Origin: Flavobacteriales bacterium
GTDB taxonomy: Bacteria > Bacteroidota > Bacteroidia > Flavobacteriales_C > GCA-002722245
Direction of reading: 5' to 3'
Length of the DNA: 64,000 nucleotides
NCBI GenBank assembly: GCA_023251075.1
Contig: JAHEZM010000010.1
Location: forward strand, 12,784-76,783
Under the pieces are notes generated by a model that saw only the letters and a program-made list of their open reading frames with translations, was not told where the DNA came from and did not search any database. Below, one piece after another: positions 25,753-35,900 of the stretch (within the stretch, counting starts at the first letter, position 1; each line of letters begins with the position of its first letter). The position numbers and the translations under genes are program-made.

Positions 25753-25783
25753 CAAAAATAAGGAGAGTTTTTTGTTTTACCAA
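25753..25783 (-). promoter_or_regulatory. L31 gene promoter (TTG-N20-TATTTTTG)
   Basis: On the minus strand TTG (25783-25781), a 20-nt spacer and TATTTTTG (25760-25753) match both consensus elements. The ATG is 20 nt downstream of the box. Confidence 0.7.
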
Positions 25784-25787
25784 GTTT

Positions 25788-27218
25788 TTAGTCCAACAAA
25801 ATTTCTTCTACTCTCTTAATTCCCTTTTTATTGAGCACTAATCGATATCTTTTGAGGAAGACTTCATTATGACTTTCAAACTGCAATACCACGTTAATAT
25901 GGTAAACTCTATCGGCCTTTACCTTTTTAATGTTGTTTTCATAGAGATAATACAATTCTCTATCGTTGTCTTCCATGTTTTTGGTAAAACCAGTTAAATT
26001 AAATCTTAAAATATCGGTTAGTTCATTAATTCCTACCTCGCTAAACACCTCCTCTATCTTATCGGTATATAAATTGGTGTGTTTTTCAAATAACATAATG
26101 TTTTGTCCCACTCCTTCTGTCTCCACTTCAAGCATTTTATATTTTTGTCGGCAAGCCAATATCTCCTCAGGAATAGCCTCTTCCTGAATGAAAGACAAAC
26201 GTTGTGTTCGATGCCCAACCTTCACTTTGTTATCACTAAACAACTCATATTTCACGTCGTACATCTTTCCCATCATCTTTTGGGCAGCATAATTCCGCAC
26301 CCACTCTTTAATTCTATCTTTTAAGATATAGCCCCCCACTAGAGCGCTAAAGAACATGAAAGAAATTTGGCCATAGGTTTGCTGGAAATAAAAAGCAATA
26401 CCCGTTGCAAAAATCATAGCTACTGCGGCTCCTATAGCAAACGAGAATTCACGAGCTCTGTTTATTTCCTTACTATCTACCTTAGGGCGAAGGAACAATC
26501 CATTTAAAAAGTACTTTCTAAAGGTGTTCATTCTATATACCTGAATCTCATTTTCTCCCTCCGCCTCTATCATCGACTCATATTTATTAGCATGCTGGTA
26601 ACTATTGGTAGATCTAATAAAATCTTTCAGCACTTGCTCCTCTTTCACGCGCAACATCTGATAAGTGAAGGAAAGCATGAAAATGCATATATACTCATTG
26701 GCATAATGGAAAACATTTAATCGATGTTTCACGAAATTGAATCGGTAAAGAGTATCCTTCAATTTCCTGAACTCACTCCATATTTCTTCTGTTTCAGTAA
26801 TAAATAAAGAATAATCCAACGCTTCACCTACCTGAGCTTTTCTCAAATGTTCAACAGCCCACTCTTTAAAAGAGATCACAAACAACTTCACTGTAAATTC
26901 AAAATCCTGTAAAAGACCCTGATCTTCTCTATTTTCAACCGATTGATGAATAATATCTTCTATGTGTCGAATAGAAAATGCTGCGCTGGAAATTAATTCA
27001 TCCTTTGTTTTTAGAGGGACTGAAAAATGCAGAAGATTCTGAACATCCTTTAAAAAATCATCTTCCCTATAATTGTAACGATCAACCAATAAATTTCTTG
27101 GTAAAAAATAATACAACCTAACTTTGTATTTATCCTTCTGCATAGAAGGATGAAAGGGATATCGAAGCACAATATCAAACTGAAACTTATCGATTAATTC
27201 TGTTTGGATATCTATCAT
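25788..27218 (-). CDS. Conserved protein of unknown function with two membrane helices
   Basis: I do not recognise a named family. The 476-residue product has a soluble N-terminal half (about 1-265), two adjacent membrane helices near 266-305 (FAIGAAVAMIFATGIAFYF and ISFMFFSALVGGYIL), then a soluble C-terminal half of mixed alpha/beta character. There is no signal peptide, so both large parts should lie in the cytoplasm with a membrane hairpin between them. It is monocistronic, divergent from the lipoprotein at 27293. No catalytic motif is evident. Confidence 0.7.
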   Translation of the reverse strand: MIDIQTELIDKFQFDIVLRYPFHPSMQKDKYKVRLYYFLPRNLLVDRYNYREDDFLKDVQNLLHFSVPLKTKDELISSAAFSIRHIEDIIHQSVENREDQGLLQDFEFTVKLFVISFKEWAVEHLRKAQVGEALDYSLFITETEEIWSEFRKLKDTLYRFNFVKHRLNVFHYANEYICIFMLSFTYQMLRVKEEQVLKDFIRSTNSYQHANKYESMIEAEGENEIQVYRMNTFRKYFLNGLFLRPKVDSKEINRAREFSFAIGAAVAMIFATGIAFYFQQTYGQISFMFFSALVGGYILKDRIKEWVRNYAAQKMMGKMYDVKYELFSDNKVKVGHRTQRLSFIQEEAIPEEILACRQKYKMLEVETEGVGQNIMLFEKHTNLYTDKIEEVFSEVGINELTDILRFNLTGFTKNMEDNDRELYYLYENNIKKVKADRVYHINVVLQFESHNEVFLKRYRLVLNKKGIKRVEEILLD

Positions 27219-27277
27219 CTATACTAAATTTAGCAATAAAACGTATTCAAACCTTCAAAGTTTAAATATTGGAAGCT

Positions 27278-27285
27278 TATATTTG
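27278..27285 (+). promoter_or_regulatory. -7 box TATATTTG seven nt before a start codon
   Basis: An exact TAnnTTTG match ends 7 nt before the ATG at 27293, predicting a leader of only a few nt. It rules out the in-frame start at 27269, which lies upstream of the box. The -33 element is poor. Confidence 0.5.
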
Positions 27286-27292
27286 TAAGCGA

Positions 27293-28726
27293 ATGAGAAA
27301 AGTTATTCAGTATAGTATATTCATATTTTCAATCAGCCTGGCAATATTAGGTTGCAGAAGAGATATAATCACTACCGATTCTAACGATAAATTAACCTTT
27401 TCCACCGACACGGTACATTTCGATACAGTTTTTGCCACGGTAGGTTCAAGTACCAAAAGCTTTATCGTAAGCAATCCTCATAACAAAGCCATTAAAATTT
27501 CAAGTATTAAAATGAAAAACGGAAGCACTTCTTTTTTTCGTTTGAACGTGGATGGCCTTTCTGGATTGAGTCACAGCGACGTTGTGATTCCGGCCAACGA
27601 TTACATTTATGTTTTTGTGGAAGTAACTATTGATCCTCAAAACACCAACACGCCCTATGTTGTTGAGGAACAGATTGAGTTTGAAACCAATGGAAATCTT
27701 CAGGCAGTAAATTTATTGGCATGGGGACAAAAAGCAATATTCCACCGACCACCAGCCGGCTACAGCGCCTTTGCCATTGGAAATGAAATATGGAAAAGTG
27801 ATACTCCTCACGTAGTTTATGGTGTAGCGGTAGTTGATTCAGGATACAAACTAACTATTTCTGCCGGAGCAAAAGTGTTTTTCCACGGCGGAAGCACCTT
27901 GTATGTGAACAAACACGCAACACTTGAAATCCAGGGGAATCAGAGTCAGATAGTAGAATTACAAGGAGATCGATTAGATCCTGAATACGAAGAAATACCC
28001 GGACAATGGAATGGAATTTATCTTTCTCCTTTAAGCAAAGACAATAAAATAATTTATGCCCTTATTAAAAATGCTACTACGGGAATTCAAGCCGATACGG
28101 TAAATGGATCAAACCCCACCTTAGAACTACGAAACTCAAACATTCGAAACATGAGTAAAATTGGCCTCTTTGCCAGAGGCGCAAAAATTAAAGTTTACAA
28201 CTCTACTATCTCCAATTGCGGAACCCATTGTGTGGCACTAACTATTGGTGGTGATTATTTGTTTCAACATTGCGATATTATTGACAACTGGCAGAGTGGT
28301 TATGGGCAAAGAAAAACAAGTGCTTTGATTATCAACAACTGGTTTCAGGCAACAAGCTTAGCTTATATTCCACGTGATTTGGTGCAAGCGCAATTCGACA
28401 ATTGTATTATTTACGGAAATTTAGAAGGTGAACTTACGTTAAGTAAAAACGACGGGGCTCTTTTTAACTATGAATTTAACCATTGCATTATTAAAAATGA
28501 CGAATCGAAAACACCTACCACAGGAATCGAATTTATTTCATGTAAAATCAATCAAGATCCTAAATTCGTTAATGATGCAGGAGACTATCATCTAAACGAC
28601 AATTCTCCTGCGATAGATGCGGGTGACGGAGCAGTAGTTAGCGCCAACTTACTTCGTTTGGCATTTGATCAGGAAGGTAAATCAAGAAGTACCTCGACAC
28701 CAGAGATAGGAGCTTTAGAAAAATAA
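27293..28726 (+). CDS. Right-handed beta-helix (choice-of-anchor Q type) lipoprotein
   Basis: The 477-residue product starts at ATG 27293, giving a lipoprotein signal MRKVIQYSIFIFSISLAILG with Cys next (LAILGC). After an Ig-like region (about 35-150) come parallel beta-helix coils (residues about 190-420; GTHCVALTIGGDYLFQHCDI). It ends with the C-terminal pattern HLNDNSPAIDAGDG...PEIGALEK found in choice-of-anchor Q proteins. Beta-helices often bind or cut polysaccharides; no catalytic site can be assigned. It should sit on the outer membrane. It converges with the helicase gene, with 3 bp between the stop codons. Confidence 0.78.
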   Translation: MRKVIQYSIFIFSISLAILGCRRDIITTDSNDKLTFSTDTVHFDTVFATVGSSTKSFIVSNPHNKAIKISSIKMKNGSTSFFRLNVDGLSGLSHSDVVIPANDYIYVFVEVTIDPQNTNTPYVVEEQIEFETNGNLQAVNLLAWGQKAIFHRPPAGYSAFAIGNEIWKSDTPHVVYGVAVVDSGYKLTISAGAKVFFHGGSTLYVNKHATLEIQGNQSQIVELQGDRLDPEYEEIPGQWNGIYLSPLSKDNKIIYALIKNATTGIQADTVNGSNPTLELRNSNIRNMSKIGLFARGAKIKVYNSTISNCGTHCVALTIGGDYLFQHCDIIDNWQSGYGQRKTSALIINNWFQATSLAYIPRDLVQAQFDNCIIYGNLEGELTLSKNDGALFNYEFNHCIIKNDESKTPTTGIEFISCKINQDPKFVNDAGDYHLNDNSPAIDAGDGAVVSANLLRLAFDQEGKSRSTSTPEIGALEK

Positions 28727-28729
28727 AAA

Positions 28730-30034
28730 CTATTTCGAAATTTCCATTTTCAATTTCTTTCCTTTGATTTTCTCATTTCTCAAAACATTTAGAAGATCCT
28801 TAATTTTAGTGCTTTTTACAGCAACATAAGAGGCATGATCCTGAACTTCTATTAATCCCAATTCATCTTTCAATAAATTTCCTTTTTGGATTAATAATCC
28901 CACCACATCTCCTTTACTAATCTTTTCTTTTTTACCACCTCCAATATAAAGAGTAGTCCACTTGGTTTTTTCAGGCATTATATTCTTCTCCGGAAGAGCA
29001 ACACGTTCTATTGTTTGATCAACATATTCAGGTAAATACTCATCCTCAGACAATACCAAGTAAGAAGTTCCTTCTGCATGCATTCGGGCAGTTCTTCCGT
29101 TTCTGTGTATGAATGAACTTTCCTGAGGAGGCAGTTGATAATGAATAATATTTTTTATTTCAGGAATATCTAATCCTCGTGAAGCCAAATCGGTAGTTAA
29201 CAAAAGTTGAGCGCTACCATTTCTAAATTTAATCAAAGCCCTTTCTCTATCTTCCTGTTCCATTCCACCGTGAAAAACAGCGTGGGGCAAACCATAATCC
29301 CCCAACAAATCACCTATTCTATCTACCGCTTCTCTATGATTACAAAACACAATAGTACCCTGATTTCCGATATTACAAATCAAACTAAACAATAAGGCTA
29401 ATTTATTGTCATCCTCCGATTGCACATATTTTTGAACCAACCCTTTAGGGGCCGTATGGGTTAAAAAATTAAGAATCTTTGGCTCAACAATACCCGTAAA
29501 TAAAGGGATTTCCTGAGCATCCGTAGCCGATGTCAGCAATCGTTTTTGAAGATTAGATAATTGAGAAATAATTGCCGACATATCTTCCTGAAAACCAAAC
29601 TCCAGTGCCTTATCAAACTCATCCAACACCAATGTTTTAATATTTTTGGTATCTATTCTCCTTTCTCTTAAATGAGCCGCAATTCTTCCCGGAGTTCCTA
29701 TCAACAAAGCTGGAGGAAATTCCAAACTATTTTTTTCATCGCGCATTGAATGTCCGCCATAACAACAATTTACTTTAAAACCAGAACCAATGCTTTTAAA
29801 AACCTTTTCAATCTGCAACGCTAATTCTCTCGAAGGAGCTAGTATCAATGCCTGAACACCTGAGATTTCGAAATTTAAATTTGATAATAGCGGAAGTAAA
29901 AAACCCAATGTTTTACCCGATCCTGTTGGAGATAATAAAACTATATTGTTTTCTTTTTTGAACGCATCCAACGCAGCTTTCTGCATTTCATTTAAAGATG
30001 CAATTTTTAAATTGCTAAGTGCTTTTTCGATCAT
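28730..30034 (-). CDS. DEAD-box RNA helicase with DbpA-type RNA-binding domain
   Basis: Starting at ATG 30034 (MIEKALSNLKIASLNEMQKA) the product has 434 residues. Helicase motifs: Q-motif region, I SPTGSGKT, Ia PSRELALQI, Ib GTPGRI, II VLDEFD (F instead of the usual A), III SAT, VI HRNGRTAR. The last 75 residues (WTTLYIGGGKKEKISKGDVV) are a DbpA-like RNA-binding domain, which in E. coli DbpA targets hairpin 92 of 23S rRNA. A role in 50S subunit assembly is therefore likely. The promoter box TACCTTCG ends 4 nt before the ATG. It is 25 nt downstream of the E1 gene. Confidence 0.92.
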   Translation of the reverse strand: MIEKALSNLKIASLNEMQKAALDAFKKENNIVLLSPTGSGKTLGFLLPLLSNLNFEISGVQALILAPSRELALQIEKVFKSIGSGFKVNCCYGGHSMRDEKNSLEFPPALLIGTPGRIAAHLRERRIDTKNIKTLVLDEFDKALEFGFQEDMSAIISQLSNLQKRLLTSATDAQEIPLFTGIVEPKILNFLTHTAPKGLVQKYVQSEDDNKLALLFSLICNIGNQGTIVFCNHREAVDRIGDLLGDYGLPHAVFHGGMEQEDRERALIKFRNGSAQLLLTTDLASRGLDIPEIKNIIHYQLPPQESSFIHRNGRTARMHAEGTSYLVLSEDEYLPEYVDQTIERVALPEKNIMPEKTKWTTLYIGGGKKEKISKGDVVGLLIQKGNLLKDELGLIEVQDHASYVAVKSTKIKDLLNVLRNEKIKGKKLKMEISK

Positions 30035-30038
30035 GCAG

Positions 30039-30046
30039 CGAAGGTA
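30039..30046 (-). promoter_or_regulatory. -7-like box TACCTTCG with N4 before the helicase ATG
   Basis: On the minus strand TACCTTCG (30046-30039) is followed by 4 nt and ATG 30034. It has C in place of the third T of TAnnTTTG. A TTG at 30071-30069 gives a 22-nt spacer. A leaderless mRNA is predicted if it is used. Confidence 0.4.
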
Positions 30047-30059
30047 CACTAAAAACAAA

Positions 30060-32030
30060 TCAGAAAGCCAATAGACTCTCTATTTTACTACGAAGAATAC
30101 TATTTCCTAAAAATTGTTTTTCAAGCTCTAAATTGAAAGGTACAGCGGTATCCATACTCGCCGCACGCATTACAGGTGCATCTAAATCCTGAAAGCAATG
30201 TTCAGTAATTAACGCACTGATTTCCGCGCCAATTCCACCGGTTAAAGTGTCTTCATGTAAAACCAACACTCTACCTGTTTTTTTAGCCGCCTTAAATATC
30301 GCTTCTTTATCGAGAGGCAACAAGGTTCTTAAATCAACTATTTCTGCAGAGACATTCATTTCTTCAACAGCCTTCAATGCCCAATGAACACCCATTCCGT
30401 ATGTTATAATCGACAATTGCGTTCCCTCTTTCACCACAGCTGCTTTTCCAATAGGAATAGTGTAATAATCATCAGGAATATCCTGCATCAAACTTCTGTA
30501 CAGAACCTTATGTTCAAAGAACATTACCGGATTGGGATCATTGATAGCAGAGATTAGCAAGCCCTTAGCATCATAAGGAAAAGCAGGATAAACAATTTTC
30601 AATCCGGGAACATGAAAAAACCAGGCTTCATTGCTCTGACTATGAAATGGTCCGGCCCCCACTCCCGCACCTGTTGGCATGCGCACCACTACATCGGCAT
30701 TTTGTTGCCAACGGTAATTACTTTTAGCCAAATTGTTTACTATTTGTGTGAACCCACAGGTCACAAAATCGGCAAATTGCATTTCTACCACCGACTTCCA
30801 ACCTTTAATACTCAAACCCATCGCGGCACCCAATACGGCTGATTCACACAAAGGAGTATTTCTGATTTTATCTTTTCCGAATTCTTCTAGCAATCCTTCC
30901 GTTACTTTAAAAGCTCCTCCATACTCCGCAATATCTTGTCCCATCACCACCAAATTCTCATGCTTTTGTAAAGAAGATTTCAAACCTTCTGTAATTGCAT
31001 CTATAAATCGGGCTGAATGAACTTCAGCAGAAGGAGTTACTGAAACAGGATTAGATACCGCATAAACATCATCCAATTCAGCCAGTAAATCAGGAATAAT
31101 TTCTTCTTCTTCCAACACTTCATTCACCGCATCGCTAATGTTCTTTTTAATTTCATTACGGATATTTTCAACCTCTTTAGAAGCCGCTATTTTATTATCG
31201 ATGATCCATTTTTCAAAAGTATTGATGGGATCTTTTAACGCCCATTCATCAAAAAGATGTTGCGGAATATATTTTGTACCCGATGCCTCTTCATGCCCGC
31301 GCATCCTGAAAGTTCTACATTCTATCAAATATGGATGAGGATTTTTACGAATAGATTCAGCCACTTTAAGCATGGTTTGATATACTTCTACTACATTATT
31401 TCCATCAATGCTAATGGCCTCTATTCCATAGCCAGCTGCTTTTTCAACAAAACTGGAATTTAAAAACTGTTCTTTGGAAGGGGTTGATAAAGCATAGCCA
31501 TTGCTCTCCACAATAAAAACTACGGGCAATTGCCAAACAGCTGCAACATTTAATGCTTCATGAAATTCTCCTTCACTTGCACCACCATCTCCGGTGAAAG
31601 TTACCGTTACCTTTTTTTCTTTGTTGAGTTTACAGGCTAACGCCACCCCATCGGCCAATGAAAGTTGCGGGCCCAAATGAGAAATCATTCCTACAATAGC
31701 ATATTCATTCGTTCCGAAATGGAAAGATCTTTCTCTTCCTTTAGAGAAACCGCTTGCTTTACCCTGAAATTGAGCAAACAAACGATTGAAGGGAATATCT
31801 CTTCCTGTAAACACCCCTAAATTACGATGCATTGGAAAAATATATTCGTCTTTATGAAGAGCTGCAGTAACACCTACAGAAATGGCTTCCTGACCAATAC
31901 CTGAAAACCATTTCGATATTTTTCCTTGTCGCAAAAGCACCAACATCTTCTCCTCGAACAAACGAGGAGCAATGAGTCGCTCATATAGATTTAGCAAAGT
32001 TTCCTTTGCTAAGGAATTAGTGAAATTCAA
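30060..32030 (-). CDS. Fused E1 alpha/beta 2-oxoacid dehydrogenase (branched-chain/pyruvate type)
   Basis: This thiamine-diphosphate enzyme is the E1 component of a 2-oxoacid dehydrogenase complex, with alpha and beta chains fused in 656 residues. The alpha part (about 1-330) has the ThDP motif GDGGASEGEFHEAL...VESNGYA and the phosphorylation-loop-like RMRGHEE. The beta part (about 340-656) has VVMGQDIAEYGGAFKVTEGL, LCESAVLGAAMGLSIKGWKS and HEDTLTGGIGAEI. Fusion is common in Bacteroidota branched-chain enzymes; substrate choice between branched-chain and pyruvate is unsettled. The start must be non-ATG: an in-frame stop lies 3 nt upstream and TTG 32030 fits. No E2/E3 genes are adjacent. Confidence 0.9.
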   Translation of the reverse strand: MNFTNSLAKETLLNLYERLIAPRLFEEKMLVLLRQGKISKWFSGIGQEAISVGVTAALHKDEYIFPMHRNLGVFTGRDIPFNRLFAQFQGKASGFSKGRERSFHFGTNEYAIVGMISHLGPQLSLADGVALACKLNKEKKVTVTFTGDGGASEGEFHEALNVAAVWQLPVVFIVESNGYALSTPSKEQFLNSSFVEKAAGYGIEAISIDGNNVVEVYQTMLKVAESIRKNPHPYLIECRTFRMRGHEEASGTKYIPQHLFDEWALKDPINTFEKWIIDNKIAASKEVENIRNEIKKNISDAVNEVLEEEEIIPDLLAELDDVYAVSNPVSVTPSAEVHSARFIDAITEGLKSSLQKHENLVVMGQDIAEYGGAFKVTEGLLEEFGKDKIRNTPLCESAVLGAAMGLSIKGWKSVVEMQFADFVTCGFTQIVNNLAKSNYRWQQNADVVVRMPTGAGVGAGPFHSQSNEAWFFHVPGLKIVYPAFPYDAKGLLISAINDPNPVMFFEHKVLYRSLMQDIPDDYYTIPIGKAAVVKEGTQLSIITYGMGVHWALKAVEEMNVSAEIVDLRTLLPLDKEAIFKAAKKTGRVLVLHEDTLTGGIGAEISALITEHCFQDLDAPVMRAASMDTAVPFNLELEKQFLGNSILRSKIESLLAF

Positions 32031-32033
32031 ATC

Positions 32034-32264
32034 TTAATTTTTATCCGCTGATTTTACTGCCGCTTTGTTCGAATCTGTTTTTGATGAATCCGTTGTTTCT
32101 TCAGCAAAACCGCTTTCCAATTCCTTCTCCCATTCTTTATCCACCTTCACACTATCAGCCTCCATTTTTTTATCAAATTCTTTTAATTCTTCTTCCGACG
32201 GACCACAAGACAAAACAAATAGTGCAAATGTTGATACGGCTAAATAAGCTAAGTTCTTTTTCAT
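32034..32264 (-). CDS. Small acidic/lysine-rich lipoprotein of unknown function
   Basis: The 76-residue product has a lipoprotein signal (MKKNLAYLAVSTFALFVLSC) with the lipidated Cys at 20. The remainder is highly charged (E, K, D, S) and probably disordered or helical. The fused E1 gene starts 3 nt after its stop in the same frame, so E1 translation is probably coupled to this gene. No function is evident; such short lipoproteins are common in this phylum. Confidence 0.7.
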   Translation of the reverse strand: MKKNLAYLAVSTFALFVLSCGPSEEELKEFDKKMEADSVKVDKEWEKELESGFAEETTDSSKTDSNKAAVKSADKN

Positions 32265-32339
32265 TATTTTCTAGTTAAATGGATTGATGGCTAAAAATAT
32301 GTATTAAAAATAGAAAAAGAAAGATCAAGAACAATTCTT

Positions 32340-32347
32340 TATCTTCG
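32340..32347 (+). promoter_or_regulatory. -7-like box TATCTTCG upstream of the YqgE gene
   Basis: TATCTTCG differs from TAnnTTTG by one base and ends 13 nt before ATG 32361. No -33 TTG is visible. Confidence 0.35.
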
Positions 32348-32360
32348 GGGCCGAAATCAC

Positions 32361-32918
32361 ATGGCCTTACCCAAAATAGAACAAGGAAAACTAATTATTG
32401 CTGAGCCGTTTTTACACGACCCATACTTTAAGCGTGCAGTTGTATTATTGACCGAACACAGTAAAAAAGGAACAATGGGATTCGTTATCAATTCTCCTTC
32501 AGACCTAAAGATTTCCGATGCTATTAAAGATTTTCCTAAAGTAGATTTGAAGGTCTTCATTGGCGGACCGGTAGATCAGGATGTGGTTTTTTACATCCAT
32601 TCTTTTGGAGAAAAGGTACCCAATAGTATCAAGATCAGAAAGGGAGTTTATTGGGGTGGTGATTTTTCTAAAATTCAGGAATTCGCAAAAGAAAACAGAC
32701 TCAACGACGATAATATCAGATTCTTTGTTGGATACGCTGGTTGGGGTCCTTCTCAAATCAGAGATGAAATGAAAAGAAATGCCTGGTTTATTTACAGTTG
32801 TAAATCACAATATGTATTTTATAAAAAACCAAAACGCTTGTGGGGTAAAATTCTAAGAGACAACAAATCTCCTTTTTCTCTATTAAGTAAATTCCCCGAT
32901 AGTCCGTCGCTAAATTAA
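32361..32918 (+). CDS. YqgE/AlgH family protein
   Basis: The 185-residue protein matches the UPF0301/YqgE family: PKIEQGKLIIAEPFLHDPYF, VVLLTEHSKKGTMGFVIN, FIGGPVDQD and RFFVGYAGWGPSQIRDEM. Length is normal. The family is widespread, has been linked to alginate regulation in Pseudomonas, and lacks a settled biochemical role. It is soluble with no leader and precedes the PKD/PorP operon, which has its own promoter. Confidence 0.92.
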   Translation: MALPKIEQGKLIIAEPFLHDPYFKRAVVLLTEHSKKGTMGFVINSPSDLKISDAIKDFPKVDLKVFIGGPVDQDVVFYIHSFGEKVPNSIKIRKGVYWGGDFSKIQEFAKENRLNDDNIRFFVGYAGWGPSQIRDEMKRNAWFIYSCKSQYVFYKKPKRLWGKILRDNKSPFSLLSKFPDSPSLN

Positions 32919-32920
32919 AA

Positions 32921-32951
32921 TTGCCTTTAAATGGTTTAATACTTATTTTCG
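32921..32951 (+). promoter_or_regulatory. Promoter of the PKD-PorP-OmpA-YCF48 operon (TTG-N20-TATTTTCG)
   Basis: TTG at 32921-32923, a 20-nt spacer and TATTTTCG at 32944-32951 sit just after the YqgE stop and 25 nt before ATG 32977. The third T of TAnnTTTG is C. Confidence 0.55.
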
Positions 32952-32976
32952 TTAAATATTGATTTAGCGGCCTCAA

Positions 32977-35900
32977 ATGTTTATTTATTTGTATCGAAAA
33001 CTTTTCTTAATTCCATCACTTCTTCTCACGAGTTTATATGCCTGGGCACAACCCGTCGCAAGCTTCACTCCCGATAAATTAACAGGCTGCTCTCCGGTGA
33101 TGATTAATTTCACCAATAACTCTTCAAATGCTACTTCTTTTCATTGGGATTTCGGAAATGGAAATACCTCATTAGGAAATCAGGTTTCTGCTTTTTATGC
33201 TCAACCAGGAATTTACAAAGTATCGTTAATTGCAACACAAAACTCGCTGCATGATACTACTTCCGCTAATATTGTTGTATATGCTTCACCTACTGCTGGA
33301 TTAAGTTCAAGTGCAAATAACTTATGTGGTAAAAGCCCCATTCAATTTACCGATCAGTCTATTCCCAATTCAGCCAATATCACAGAGTGGTTTTGGAGCT
33401 TTGGAGATGGTCAATTCTCCTCTTCACAAAATCCATTACACAACTATGATGCGGAAGGGAAATTCACTGTTTATTTGCAGGTAAAAGATGGAAATAGTTG
33501 TACTGCCAGTATTACAAAAAATAATTTTATAGATGTAAATCAACCTAAAGCCGATTTTAGTACAGATACCATTATTTGTAAAATACCAACTACCCTTAAT
33601 TTCACCAATCAATCAACCGGTTTAAACCTTAGCTATCAATGGAATTTGGGAGAAGGTAGTACTTCTACTTTAAGCAATCCGCAAAAAACCTACTTCAATT
33701 ATGATACTATTCCCGTCACACTAATAGTTACCAGTGGAAATTCGGGCTGTGTTGATTCTATCAAACGAAATATTAGAATTGGAGAATATAAGGTTGATTA
33801 TAATTATACTGTAAACTGTATCTCAAAAAATCAATTCACTATTAATTTCACTAACACATCCAATCCAATAGGAGTTACATCAAAATGGGATTTTGGAGAT
33901 AATTCCACATCGAGTTCAATCAACACCTCGCACACCTACAATGCAACGGGCGCTTACACCATTTCGCTCACTTCTACTCTCAATAATTATTGCAAAAATA
34001 CTATGGTGAAAACGTATCAAAGTCCACATGCCGCTTTCACCTATTCTAATTTGCCCTGTAAAGCACCCTTCAAAGCTGATTTTACCAATACATCAACTGG
34101 TACAGCATTAACATACTTTTGGCAATTTCAGGGAGGACAAAGCTCTACCTTAGAAAATCCAAGCCATTTATTCTCTGCCCCACCAGCTTACCAAACAACA
34201 TCACTTAGAGTAACCAATACATGGGGATGTACAGATGCCGATACCACAGAATTATATTTCCCTATTCCATATGCAGATTTTTCTACCGATACGCCCTATA
34301 CAGGTTGTGCACCATTAACTATTAATTTTTATGACAAAAGCTCATCCTATTTGAATAATATCAAAAAAACAACCTGGGATTTTGGCGATCCTCTTAGTGG
34401 TAATAATCAATCTTTACTGAGTAATCCTAATCACGTTTATACAAACACAGGGAAATACGACATTACTTTAATTGCCGAAAATGATTCAGGATGTATTGAT
34501 ACTATTATCAGGACAGAATACATTAAAGTGGGAACAAAACCTTCTGTAGCACAATTCACCACCACCGCTGATACCGTATGTTACAACAGCACTTATGGTT
34601 TTAGCGACAACTCCACTTACACTGATCCTAGTGTTCAATCGAACTATTGGTGTTGGGGCTGGTATGAAAACAGCTCAAACCTATTGGGGATTAATGGAGA
34701 ATTACCAACAAGCTGCCCGGATTCAGGATTTTCCGATCCAAATCTGGATTACTCTTCTGTTCCTAATCCATTGAAAAAATTCAACAAGTATAATGCTTAC
34801 GACACTACTTTAGTAAATGGTACTTTATATATTGATAGTCCATCACCCGTTAGTGGATTGTATTATGTACATATGATTGTGGGTAATGACGGTTGCTATG
34901 CTGAAACCAAAAAACCGGTTTACATCAGAAACACAATGGCCATGCCCTCCTATATTTTTCCAAGTGGCGAATTTAATCTGAACAGTTGCAGCTCCCCTTA
35001 TTACTTTGGTTTGTTTAATGGGTCTTCGGGATATGATCAATTTAATTATTTAAAAGTCACCAATACTCAAACCAATCAAGTGATAGCCAATGTACCTGAT
35101 CATGATACCGCATATATTAATTTAACCAAAGCGGGTGTTTATAGAATTGATGTTGATGTATCTAACATAGCCGATCAATGCAATGATATGGCCTACAAAA
35201 CAATAGTGATAGACTCTTTTGTTTCAAATACAATCATGCCTAAAAAAGCGTGTATTAACGAATTGGTGAAAATCAAAGACAAATCAATTAGCAACTTTGG
35301 ACAAATTGTAAATTATTTTTATCTATTTGGAGATGGCAGTAGTGTTGGGCATAACATTGATAGCACTGCTCATGTTTATGAAGACACCGGAACATTCGTT
35401 ATTAAAACTATAGTAACCACGTTAATCACAAACAATACGGGAAATGGAATTTCTTATTGTGATCACGAACGATACGACACCATAAGAGTAGAAGGCATTC
35501 AGGCAGAAATATTTGCTGAAAACAAGAATTTTTGCCCGGGTGAAAATATTCAGTTTTCCGATTCATCCTTCAGTTCCAAATCTGTTACATACAGAAAATG
35601 GTATTTTGGCGACAATCAAACATCAACAGTACAAGATCCGGTTCACTCCTACAGCGACAAAGGAACTTATTCCGTGAGGTATTCTATTAAAAATGCAAGT
35701 TGTGCCGACTCGATCAATCTCACCAACTATATCAATGTAGTTAAGCCTATCGCTGATTTTAGTGCTGTGAAATCTATACTGTGCGAAGGAGACAGCACTA
35801 AGTTTTTAAATGCTTCATCACCTGATGGATTGATTTACCATTGGGATTTCGGACAAGGAGATACTGCAAATACAAAACATCCTAAAGCAACCTACCTAAC

